Source: Chlamydiota bacterium
Lineage (GTDB): Bacteria; Chlamydiota; Chlamydiia; Chlamydiales; JAJFMK01
Length of the DNA stretch: 17,714 nt
Direction: 5' to 3'
NCBI GenBank assembly: GCA_021772215.1
Contig: JAJFMK010000226.1
Coordinates: 1 to 17,714, forward strand
A program made the position numbers and the translations under genes. Below the pieces are notes generated by a model. It saw nothing but the letters and a program-made list of their open reading frames with translations. It was not told the DNA's origin and ran no database searches. Shown here piece after piece: positions 6,470 to 13,073 of the stretch. Each line of letters begins with the position of its first letter. Position 1 is the stretch's first letter.

Positions 6470-7321
6470 CTATTTTTTTGCTAACAGCTCTAGGCGCCCC
6501 CAATAGAAGGAGTAGGCACCTTCTGGAGATAGAGCCTCTGGTCTCTTTTTTGCAAAACGATCGGCGATCTCTTCGGCAAAGGCGATCCGCTCCTCTTCCG
6601 GAAGGTAGTGCATATAGGGCCAGGTTCCGGTGAACCAGTTGGCAAATTCTCGCTTGGTGACAAAGGGGTCAACAGACGGGACAAACTCTGCCCGCGTTAC
6701 TGTAAACCCCGCCTCCTCAAAGGCGCGTCTGTAATCTTCAAGATCGCTAAAAACAAAGGTCGGACGAAATTGAGCAAAATAGGGACTCCACCGCTCTGAA
6801 GAGATTGTCTCCTTAATCGCCTCATCAAAAGGGGGATTGAGACTTGGTTTTGGTGGAATCACAGCGATAACCTCTCCGCCCTTGTTCAAATGAGTGTAAA
6901 ATTCTTTTGCTGCTCCGGGCAGATCTTTAACAATATGAAGGCTAAAAAATGCCGTTATGACGTCAAAGGACTCACCGGGAAAGCTGTTTGCATCACCATT
7001 GCCAAAACGAAGATTAGGAAAATCTTGGGAATGATACTGTTTTTTTGCCCAGGAGATCATCGCTTCCGAAGGGTCAATCCCAACCACGGTTCCATCTCTG
7101 ACAAGTCGACTGATCCATGCGCTATTGCGCCCATCGCCGCAACCAACATCTAAAACCTGCTCATTTCCTGAAAATTTCACCTGTGAAAGCAGCTGCCAGC
7201 TAGAGCGGCGCTGCAATTCAGATGCATTGACATAGAGCGCCACCTGCTCCTCATTCCAGTGTGATCCAGAAATCTGATATGTTAATAATAAGAGACTTAG
7301 TGTTAGGGCATTTTTCATCAT
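6470..7321 (-). CDS. Class I SAM-dependent methyltransferase with N-terminal signal-like segment
   Basis: About 283 residues. The Rossmann-type methyltransferase core is clear: motif I VLDVGCGDG (56-64), acidic post-I residue in VVGIDPSEA (D83), and FDVITAFFSLH (119-129), the region where SAM-dependent enzymes of the Methyltransf_11/25 group (trans-aconitate or juvenile-hormone-acid methyltransferase-like) place motif II. The C-terminal third (YFAQFRPTFVFSD, WFTGTWPYMHYLP) would shape the acceptor site; the substrate cannot be read. The frame opens upstream at 7378, but AAGGAAG (7325-7331) points to ATG at 7321 or 7318. From there the protein begins MMKNALTLSLLLLTYQISGS, which looks like a cleavable signal peptide. 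SAM is not expected in the periplasm, so this is odd; a membrane-tethered or effector enzyme is possible. Confidence 0.85.
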   Translation of the reverse strand: MMKNALTLSLLLLTYQISGSHWNEEQVALYVNASELQRRSSWQLLSQVKFSGNEQVLDVGCGDGRNSAWISRLVRDGTVVGIDPSEAMISWAKKQYHSQDFPNLRFGNGDANSFPGESFDVITAFFSLHIVKDLPGAAKEFYTHLNKGGEVIAVIPPKPSLNPPFDEAIKETISSERWSPYFAQFRPTFVFSDLEDYRRAFEEAGFTVTRAEFVPSVDPFVTKREFANWFTGTWPYMHYLPEEERIAFAEEIADRFAKKRPEALSPEGAYSFYWGRLELLAKK

Positions 7322-7408
7322 CAACTTCCTTTTTCCATATGAAAAAAGCAGATTATTAGAACTGTTTTTAAATTGCAATCAAGGAGAACTTCTGATAATA
7401 TATAGGAT

Positions 7409-8737
7409 ATGAGTTCCTTGGCCTCAGCACTTTATACAACACTCAATATCCTAGGGATCTTCTTCAATCCCTTCGAATTTGAAGGTGATTATGGTGAAGA
7501 GGTTAACGCATTGAGGGAGCCGATCTTTGAGAGGGTCCTCCCCGCTCGAGCTCTCAACGCTCACCTGGAGGCGAACGGCGTGGCGAGACGCTTTCCAGCA
7601 GAGTATGATCAGAGCCGCGGCGTCAAAGTCAGCGAGATGGCTGACAAGAAAATCCTTAAAAAACTTAAAAAGAGACAGACCGAGCTTGGAGAGAAGCACT
7701 TTCCCTACTTTAGCTATCTAGAGATCACCTCCTATATCTACAGTTATGGAAATGAGCGGCTCTACCCTCTAGTGACCGATGCCCCAAAAGACCTGCGCGG
7801 TTTTGATAAGAAAATTGTCGCTCATTACGCCGCCCTTGGCAAAGAGTTTGACCTGCCCGTCTTGGGCTCTTTAGGGCCGATCTCAAAGGATTCCAAAGAG
7901 AAGCTCTTCGACCTCCTCTTCACCAAAGAGAACCTCAAAACTGCCCATCCCGCCCAAATCTTCTTCTACTGGCTCTACCAGGCGCAGATGCTTGATCTAT
8001 TAGACGATAACCTCATTTCCAAAGCGAACCGCGTCAAAGCGATCTTCAAAGAGTCCTTAGGAAATAGCACCTGGCGCTCTGAAAAAATTGCCAGCGATCT
8101 TACAGAAAGAAAACCTGATGCGATCTTTACCCAAGAGTGCAATCTCTTAACTCGTCAGAAATTGATTGCAAATGGCTACCTTTTCCCTAATAACCAGCCG
8201 ACTCAAGATGGAACCTACATCTTCTTAAATCCAGACATCTGGCAGAGCGCTAAGAGCATCCAAAATCACCCCTGGAGTGAGAAGGGAACGCTCTCGATCC
8301 TCCACGCTACACGTCATGATGGAACAAAAGCGCTCCTCGCCGCCGCCCACGGCAACTCTAAAGACCCAGAAGATGGCCGCAAACAGATCGCCCACCTTGC
8401 CAAGCTTGCCCAAGAGATGGGAAATATTGAGCTCATAATCGGTATCGACGCCAACACCAAGACCACCGAAGAGAAGCAAACTCTCCTCAACCTTGTCAAG
8501 AAGCTAAACCTCCAAGCAGCTACTGTCCCCTTCACCACAAATAAGCTGCGCCTCATGACCATCCAGTCCGAAAAGGCCGGCATTAAAGACATCAGCCAAA
8601 AAGACTTCATCATCACCAATAAAAAGGGAAAGCTGGTTGCTGAAACGAGTGGAGAGGAGGGATTGATCCCCAACATCAACAACCCCTCGGATCACCTTCC
8701 CCTCTTTGTTGAATTAGACCATCTTTCCTACATCTGA
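7409..8737 (+). CDS. Endonuclease/exonuclease/phosphatase (EEP) superfamily protein with unique N-terminal half
   Basis: A 442-residue protein. Its C-terminal half carries the complete EEP signature in order: N219 in LGNSTW, E243 in FTQEC, H314 in AAHGNS, D347 and N349 in GIDANT, a KDFIIT strand (399-404) and the terminal SDHLP (D428, H429). The family is metal-dependent and includes nucleases, inositol-polyphosphate phosphatases and sphingomyelinases; which bond is cut cannot be told. Residues 1-210 match nothing I recognise and are helical and Lys-rich (KKILKKLKKRQTELGEK). The first 28 residues are hydrophobic without a standard signal peptide. This architecture resembles intracellular-bacterial effectors, but that is inference. 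ATG at 7409 is forced by an in-frame TAG at 7403-7405; AGG lies only two bases before it. The 3' end overlaps the convergent orphan gene by 24 bases. Confidence 0.82.
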   Translation: MSSLASALYTTLNILGIFFNPFEFEGDYGEEVNALREPIFERVLPARALNAHLEANGVARRFPAEYDQSRGVKVSEMADKKILKKLKKRQTELGEKHFPYFSYLEITSYIYSYGNERLYPLVTDAPKDLRGFDKKIVAHYAALGKEFDLPVLGSLGPISKDSKEKLFDLLFTKENLKTAHPAQIFFYWLYQAQMLDLLDDNLISKANRVKAIFKESLGNSTWRSEKIASDLTERKPDAIFTQECNLLTRQKLIANGYLFPNNQPTQDGTYIFLNPDIWQSAKSIQNHPWSEKGTLSILHATRHDGTKALLAAAHGNSKDPEDGRKQIAHLAKLAQEMGNIELIIGIDANTKTTEEKQTLLNLVKKLNLQAATVPFTTNKLRLMTIQSEKAGIKDISQKDFIITNKKGKLVAETSGEEGLIPNINNPSDHLPLFVELDHLSYI

Positions 8738-9169
8738 GCAGAACCCGTGTTCAAAATGAAGTGGATTTTTTAAACGCTGAACTTGATTGGCTAACTCTTC
8801 TGGACTCATCGATTTGCTGCATTCCAACCAAAAGAGTCTCTCAGAAGGAGAGATATATAGCGTTGAAACAGGCTCTCCCGCCTTTAAAAACTTCTCTTTT
8901 TCTAACGTCACATGAAAAAGTTTAAAGATCCTTTTAGCATTTTCCAGCTGCTCTTTGGGAATATGACACAAAATGAGCTTAACTCCTTTCCATATTATTT
9001 CATCAGTAGGGCAAAGGCCATTTAGATGGTTGTGTGCCAGGACATCAAAGGCTGCCACTACATTTTTTGCTGTAACTCCGTAAAGAAAATGTGCTTGATC
9101 ATGTGCAATCTGATTTACATCAAATCGAAAGCCCCTATCGTTTTGTTCAAGAATTAATGGTTGTGTCAT
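8714..9169 (-). CDS. Unrecognised 151-residue protein, coupled to the HAD hydrolase gene
   Basis: I do not recognise the family. The product is a soluble mixed alpha/beta protein rich in His in its first third (IAHDQAHFLYG, LAHNHLNGLC), with four Cys and no signal peptide or transmembrane helix. The C-terminal part (SPSERLFWLECSKSMSPEELANQVQRLKNP) is probably two helices. ATG at 9169 has no ribosome binding site; its first 23 bases lie inside the end of the HAD gene, so it is probably translated by ribosomes finishing that gene. Its own 3' end overlaps the EEP gene by 24 bases. The shared operon hints at a common pathway with the HAD enzyme, nothing more. Confidence 0.65.
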   Translation of the reverse strand: MTQPLILEQNDRGFRFDVNQIAHDQAHFLYGVTAKNVVAAFDVLAHNHLNGLCPTDEIIWKGVKLILCHIPKEQLENAKRIFKLFHVTLEKEKFLKAGEPVSTLYISPSERLFWLECSKSMSPEELANQVQRLKNPLHFEHGFCSDVGKMV

Positions 9170-9821
9170 AGGTTTTTAGTTCATCTAAGGTAGTGATTGC
9201 GTCGGCGACGCCGTCTAAGTTTAAAAGAGTTTCGTGTGTGCTTTTGGGACCGAAGGCGATCGTTTGGCCAATGCCCGCTCGCTTGGCTGCCTCGATACCT
9301 GATTTAGAATCTTCAATGACTAGGCAATCCTTTGGCTCCAAAGAGAGGTTCTTTGCCGCCTGCCGAAACATCGCCTCTTTACTCGCATAGCTTCCATTGT
9401 CATAGACGATAAGGGTTGGGTCAAACCAGCGGTCAAGCCTTAAGTGCTTTCTAAAGAAGTCTAGGTTCCCCTTTGGCGAAGCGGTAGCGATAGTGTGAGG
9501 GATCCCTTCCTCTACAAGCTGATTGAAAAGCTCTTCGGCTCCGGGAGAGAGACAAAACTTTTTAGGATCAGCCAGACAGAGCGCCTGGTAGATCTCCTCC
9601 TTGTGGCCAGAGTGCCTCTTAAACTCCTCATCGCTTAAAGGTCTTTCCAAAATGGACTCCAAAACCGCCCGATTAGGCCGGCCATGAACGACCTCGAAAA
9701 TCTCCTCTTCAGAGAAACGATGACCCCTCAGCTCTTCAGCCACCTGCGACCACGCCACCTCATGCAGATGCGCATCCCATAAAATCACCCCATTGAAGTC
9801 AAAAATAATCCCTTTAACCAT
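9147..9821 (-). CDS. HAD superfamily hydrolase, beta-phosphoglucomutase-like subfamily
   Basis: A 224-residue cytoplasmic protein with the HAD-IA layout: motif I IFDFNGV with nucleophile D8; a helical cap at about 15-90; motif II in TIATASPKG (110-117); motif III Lys in ASKEAMF (K148); and motif IV CLVIEDSKSGIEAAKRAG with the acidic pair E170/D171. These enzymes remove or move phosphate from small phosphometabolites. The residue two after the nucleophile is Asn (AAT) where Asp is usual; that Asp acts as general acid/base in classical members, so activity may be altered. ATG at 9821 fits the family start, but no Shine-Dalgarno sequence precedes it; a perfect TATAAT lies about 12 bases upstream, predicting a nearly leaderless mRNA. 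It is cotranscribed with the orphan at 8714-9169 and divergent from the Fic gene. Confidence 0.88.
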   Translation of the reverse strand: MVKGIIFDFNGVILWDAHLHEVAWSQVAEELRGHRFSEEEIFEVVHGRPNRAVLESILERPLSDEEFKRHSGHKEEIYQALCLADPKKFCLSPGAEELFNQLVEEGIPHTIATASPKGNLDFFRKHLRLDRWFDPTLIVYDNGSYASKEAMFRQAAKNLSLEPKDCLVIEDSKSGIEAAKRAGIGQTIAFGPKSTHETLLNLDGVADAITTLDELKTYDTTINS

Positions 9822-9832
9822 AAGATTCGGTA

Positions 9833-9862
9833 ATTATACTCTTCCATCTCTTCCCTTGTCCA
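9833..9862 (-). promoter_or_regulatory. Predicted promoter of the HAD/orphan operon
   Basis: On the minus strand TGGACA (9862-9857, 5 of 6) is followed after 18 bases by a perfect TATAAT (9838-9833). Transcription would begin near 9826, about five bases before the ATG at 9821. The divergent operator array starts eight bases beyond the -35 hexamer, and an ATTCGG half-match sits at 9825-9830. Confidence 0.55.
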
Positions 9863-9869
9863 ACGCTAT

Positions 9870-9966
9870 TATTCGGCCACTTTTTGGCCATTATTCGGCC
9901 AAAATGACCGAATAATGGCCGAATAAGCGTCTATTCGGCCAAAAATAGGTGAAAAATGGCCGAATA
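9870..9966. promoter_or_regulatory. Array of TATTCGGCCA operator-like sites upstream of the Fic gene
   Basis: The 10-mer TATTCGGCCA occurs forward at 9870-9879, 9892-9901 and 9932-9941, and reversed (TGGCCGAATA) at 9916-9925 and 9957-9966, with a one-mismatch reverse copy at 9905-9914 and a partial GGCCA at 9886-9890. The second and third sites form a near-perfect 14-bp-arm palindrome (9888-9901/9905-9918, spacer AAA). The array fills the gap between the divergent HAD and Fic genes and lies where Fic transcription must start. Since the Fic protein begins with a winged-helix domain, autoregulation is the simplest reading. The pattern is seen directly; the binding partner is inferred. Confidence 0.7.
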
Positions 9967-9980
9967 AAGTGTAAGATTAG

Positions 9981-9987
9981 AGAAGGG
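9981..9987 (+). promoter_or_regulatory. Ribosome binding site fixing the Fic start
   Basis: AGAAGGG lies six bases before ATG 9994. The frame is open further upstream to a GTG at 9949, but that codon lies inside the operator array and lacks a ribosome binding site, so the shorter start is preferred. Confidence 0.65.
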
Positions 9988-9993
9988 TACAAT

Positions 9994-11334
9994 ATGAGTT
10001 CAAGCGATAATAAGTTAGATATTCTCAAGCTTCTCAATGAAGAAGCCACAGCAATGACTGCCCAAGAAATTGCAAAGAATCTGAAAAGCTCTGTAAGCGA
10101 TCGAACACTTAGGCGTTGGCTAGAAGAGTTGACCCAAGAGGGAATAATTATTAAAAGCGGTCGGACTAGAGGAACCAAATACCAAGCTATAATCCATCAA
10201 AAAAGTGAAAAACTTAAGGCAAGCAACTTTAGCCCAAAGAGCCTGAAGATCTTGGAAAAGGTGAGTCGTCCCCTCTTTGAGCGCGACCCAAAGCCCTATA
10301 ACAGTGAGTGGTTGGAGAGCTATCGTCCGAACCAAACTTTTTACCTTTCCGAAGCGGGGCGCGGGGAGCTTCGGGAAAAGGGAAGTCGAGAGCTAAACCA
10401 TGACCCCGCTGGGACCTATGCTCGTCAGATTTATAATCGTCTTCTAATTGACCTCTCTTATAACTCCTCTAGGCTTGAAGGAAACACCTACTCTCAGCTC
10501 GATACGGAAAGGTTGATCATAAGCGGAAATGCAGCGACAGGAAAGCTAGATGAGGAGAAGGTGATGATCCTCAACCACAAAGAGGCGATCCGCTACCTTG
10601 TTGAGAGAGCCCCTCAGATAGAGGCTGATAAGAACAGCATCTACACTCTCCACTATCTGCTATCCGATGGCCTTGTCGAGCCGCAATATGCCGGCAAAGT
10701 AAGAGACCACTGGGTGCGGATCACAGGATCGGCCTACATCCCGTTCGATAACCCAAAGCTGATCACGCAGCAACTTGAAAAGATCACCCAAAAAGCGGAG
10801 CAAATTGACGATCCCTTTGAACAGAGTCTCTTTCTCCTTGTTCACCTCAGTTATCTGCAGGCCTTCACCGATGTAAACAAGCGAACTGCACGTCTCGCCT
10901 CAAACATCCCTCTGGTAAAAAGAAACCTCGTTCCCCTCTCATTTAATGACATTGAAAGGGAGGATTATGCCTCAGCGCTATTAGCCATCTACGAATATCA
11001 AGAGGTAGAACTTCTTCTTGACCTCTACCAATTCTCCTATAAACGCACCTGCCTCGCTTACGATTCAACCTCCAAAGCAATGGGATTTGATGAGGTGCGT
11101 ATTCGCTTTAGAAGTCAAAGACGAGAATTGATTCGAGAGATCCTTCTCAACCAAATCCATGGAACTCCCCTAAAAAAATTGATTGAAAAGCGATCAGAAG
11201 GAATCCCTTTGGAACACCGTTCCCGCTTTATCCAAAACATCCATGAGGATCTCAAAGAGCTCGACATGTCACGTATTGCTGGACTTGGGATTACTGAAGA
11301 GGAGCTCAGAGCATGGCAAATTCAAGAGGGATGA
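9994..11334 (+). CDS. Fic-family protein with N-terminal winged-helix domain and His-to-Gln Fic motif
   Basis: A 446-residue cytoplasmic protein. Residues 1-65 form a winged-helix DNA-binding domain (MTAQEIAKNL... SDRTLRRWLEELTQEGIIIKSG, wing RTRGTKYQ). Residues about 145-350 are a Fic domain: the class II inhibitory helix motif S158-x-x-x-E162-G163-N164 in NSSRLEGN, a flap near IPFDNP (249-254), and the Fic loop Q289-A-F-T-D-V-N-K-R-T-A-R300. Fic enzymes transfer AMP or another phosphate-containing group to target proteins, using the His of HPFxDGNGR; here that position is Gln and GNGR is VNKR, while Asp, Asn and both Arg remain. Activity may be lost or different. A helical C-terminal domain follows (about 360-446). 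The operator array just upstream suggests self-regulation. The 3' end overlaps cyoE by 29 bases. Family sure; enzymatic activity unsure. Confidence 0.88.
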   Translation: MSSSDNKLDILKLLNEEATAMTAQEIAKNLKSSVSDRTLRRWLEELTQEGIIIKSGRTRGTKYQAIIHQKSEKLKASNFSPKSLKILEKVSRPLFERDPKPYNSEWLESYRPNQTFYLSEAGRGELREKGSRELNHDPAGTYARQIYNRLLIDLSYNSSRLEGNTYSQLDTERLIISGNAATGKLDEEKVMILNHKEAIRYLVERAPQIEADKNSIYTLHYLLSDGLVEPQYAGKVRDHWVRITGSAYIPFDNPKLITQQLEKITQKAEQIDDPFEQSLFLLVHLSYLQAFTDVNKRTARLASNIPLVKRNLVPLSFNDIEREDYASALLAIYEYQEVELLLDLYQFSYKRTCLAYDSTSKAMGFDEVRIRFRSQRRELIREILLNQIHGTPLKKLIEKRSEGIPLEHRSRFIQNIHEDLKELDMSRIAGLGITEEELRAWQIQEG

Positions 11335-12157
11335 CCAAAGAGAGCGCTGTGATGGCCACTAGGGAGATGCGAAACATCTTGCGGGCCCAGAGGAGGTCGC
11401 TGATGGCGTTGAAGCCCTCTAGGGCGGCTCGGAGCCAGTAGAGGCCAGCAGCTAGGCCGACGAAGAGGGTAAGTGGGCCGCTGTAGGCGAAGAGTGAAAG
11501 CGTTGAAACCATCAAAATAAAACCAAAGACATAGAGCGCCATACGCAGTTTGGTCGCCTGAATACCGCGAATAAGTGGCAGTGTAGGGACGTTAGCCGCG
11601 GCGTAGTCATCGAGATGATGCATGGCGATCGCAAAAAAGTGCGGCATCTGCCAAAAAAACATCAGAGCAAAGAGAAGGCTTGCCCCAAGGTCGAAGGTGC
11701 CGGCAGCAGCGCAGTAGCCAACAACGGGCGGAACACCGCCGGCGATGCTGCCAATTGCTGTAGCAAAGCGCGTCCTCGCCTTTAAGAAACTATAAAAACA
11801 GACATAGACCACAAAGCCTATCAAAGCCACATAGGCAGTTAGGATGTTGGTCCAGAAAGTGAGAGTCAAAAAGCCGATGAGGCCCAAAATAGTTCCAAAG
11901 AGGAGCGCTATTTTCCAAGAGACGGCGCGTCTGGCTAGAGCGCGTCCTTTGGTACGCTGCATAAGCAGGTCGAGATCGCGGTCGATGAAGTTGTTAAAGA
12001 GACAGGCGGAGGCCATCACAAGAGCAAGCCCTAAAAATGTCGCTAAAAAAGTGAGCAGATCAAACGAGCCGCGTCCTCCTAAAAAATAGCCGGCGATCAC
12101 CGTTAAGAGATTGCCCATTACAATCCCCGGTTTGGTTAATAGGGCGTAGTTAATCAT
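11306..12157 (-). CDS. cyoE: Protoheme IX farnesyltransferase (heme O synthase)
   Basis: A 283-residue inner-membrane protein of the UbiA prenyltransferase family that adds a farnesyl group to heme B to make heme O, the cofactor of the oxidase encoded upstream. Seen: about nine hydrophobic segments, the prenyl-diphosphate-binding NxxxDxxxD motif N55-x3-D59-x3-D63 in a loop after helix 2, a MPHFFAIAMHHLDDY segment (about 169-183) followed by ANVPTLP corresponding to the second conserved loop, and GGVPPVVGY. E. coli CyoE is about 296 residues, so the length is normal. ATG at 12157 overlaps the cyoD stop (ATGA), with GAGGA about seven bases upstream. It is the last gene of the operon; the 3' end overlaps the convergent Fic gene, so no terminator can sit directly after it. 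Confidence 0.95.
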   Translation of the reverse strand: MINYALLTKPGIVMGNLLTVIAGYFLGGRGSFDLLTFLATFLGLALVMASACLFNNFIDRDLDLLMQRTKGRALARRAVSWKIALLFGTILGLIGFLTLTFWTNILTAYVALIGFVVYVCFYSFLKARTRFATAIGSIAGGVPPVVGYCAAAGTFDLGASLLFALMFFWQMPHFFAIAMHHLDDYAAANVPTLPLIRGIQATKLRMALYVFGFILMVSTLSLFAYSGPLTLFVGLAAGLYWLRAALEGFNAISDLLWARKMFRISLVAITALSLVIPLEFAML

Positions 12158-12483
12158 ATCATCATCCTCACCATGAGATTATGCATAATCCAGAGGGTTC
12201 CTAAGGTTAAGATCAGCACAACTGTGATCATCGAATAAAAGACCAACTCCTCCCAATCGGGGCGATCGCCGGTGCCAAAGTGTAAAAAGAAAATCAGTTG
12301 GCCGATAGCTTGCGTCAGTGCGAAGCCAGCAATCGTCACAAGCGTGGTCAAAGGGTCCAAAAGATCGCTGGCGACAAGCCAAAAGGAGCCCGTCGTTAAA
12401 AGAAGGCAGAGGATGATCCCTCCCCAGCAGGAGCGCCTGGAGCCGTGCCAATGTGTTTGCGCCTCTTCTAAAGTCTCATTCAT
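12154..12483 (-). CDS. cyoD: Cytochrome bo3 ubiquinol oxidase subunit IV
   Basis: From ATG 12483 the product has 109 residues, the length of E. coli CyoD. It contains three transmembrane helices (IILCLLLTTGSFWLV; LVTIAGFALTQAIGQLIFFL; YSMITVVLILTLGTLWIM) and the family-typical QLIFFLHFGTG loop between helices 2 and 3. The subunit helps assemble the CuB centre of subunit I. The frame is open 78 bases further upstream, but the start at 12483 forms the ATGA overlap with the cyoC stop seen at every other junction of this operon and is preferred. Confidence 0.93.
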   Translation of the reverse strand: MNETLEEAQTHWHGSRRSCWGGIILCLLLTTGSFWLVASDLLDPLTTLVTIAGFALTQAIGQLIFFLHFGTGDRPDWEELVFYSMITVVLILTLGTLWIMHNLMVRMMI

Positions 12484-13073
12484 ATTAACCCCGCAAGGTA
12501 GACAAAGGTGAAGATAAAGACCCAGATCAGATCTAAAAAGTGCCAAAAGAGAGAAAGACATGCTGTCCGTCTAAAGGTAGGCAAAGTGATGCCCTTAAAG
12601 AGAATCTGAATAAAGAGTGTCGCCATCCAAATCAGCCCAAAGGAGACATGCAGCCCATGCGTTCCCACCAGCGTGAAGAAGGAGGACAAAAAGGCGCTTG
12701 TCTGCCAGCTGTGGCCGCCCGCGACAATCCCGTAAAACTCATGAAACTCCAGCGCCACAAACGTCAACCCAAAGACAAAGGCGATCGCCATCCAAAAGAG
12801 CTGTCGCCCCTTTTGGCTATGTGCCGAGGCGAGCATCGCAAAGCCGAAGGAGATGTTACTGGCCAAAAGGGCCGCCGTCTCAAAGATTACAGACTTGAAC
12901 TCAAAGAGATCTTTGGGCCCCGGGCCGCCGAAGGTCTCCACATGGAGCACGGCATAGGTAACGAAGAGCGTCGTGAAAAGGATCGCATCGGTCATCAGGT
13001 AGATCCAAAAACCGACTGTCGCCTTAGAATAGCTCGACTGATTGGGATCGGGAAAAGTTAAAGCTTCACTCAT
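12480..13073 (-). CDS. cyoC: Cytochrome bo3 ubiquinol oxidase subunit III
   Basis: A 197-residue inner-membrane protein with five predicted transmembrane helices, matching CyoC (204 residues in E. coli) rather than the seven-helix aa3-type subunit III. Family features seen: VGFWIYLMTDAILFTTLFVTY at the N-terminus, ALEFHEFYG in the centre (conserved Glu/His after helix 3) and THGLHVSFGLIW plus SLFWHFLDLIWVFIFTFVYL at the end. It belongs to the oxidase core and stabilises subunit I. ATG at 13073 overlaps the cyoB stop by four bases and is preceded by a strong GGAGGAGG within the end of cyoB. Confidence 0.95.
   Translation of the reverse strand: MSEALTFPDPNQSSYSKATVGFWIYLMTDAILFTTLFVTYAVLHVETFGGPGPKDLFEFKSVIFETAALLASNISFGFAMLASAHSQKGRQLFWMAIAFVFGLTFVALEFHEFYGIVAGGHSWQTSAFLSSFFTLVGTHGLHVSFGLIWMATLFIQILFKGITLPTFRRTACLSLFWHFLDLIWVFIFTFVYLAGLI

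Noticed and set aside
6448..6480. T-run near 6471-6477 as terminator of the 356-residue orphan gene
   Set aside because: No convincing GC-rich stem precedes the T-run, and it lies inside the end of the methyltransferase gene.
7322..7378. Longer N-terminus of the methyltransferase
   Set aside because: The added residues are polar and lack a ribosome binding site, whereas AAGGAAG lies just upstream of ATG 7321/7318 and the signal peptide begins there.
9870..9966. CRISPR-like array
   Set aside because: Units are only 10 bp, alternate in orientation and have irregular short spacers; they fit operator sites.
9949..9993. GTG start of the Fic gene inside the operator array
   Set aside because: No ribosome binding site there; AGAAGGG sits six bases before ATG 9994, and the extra residues are just translated operator sequence.
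12484..12561. Upstream extension of cyoD by 26 residues
   Set aside because: The ATGA overlap with cyoC and the exact 109-residue family length support the start at 12483.
12540..13061. Plus-strand open frame of 173 codons opposite cyoC
   Set aside because: Shadow of a strongly conserved membrane protein gene; composition is Lys/Arg/Gln-rich nonsense with no ribosome binding site.
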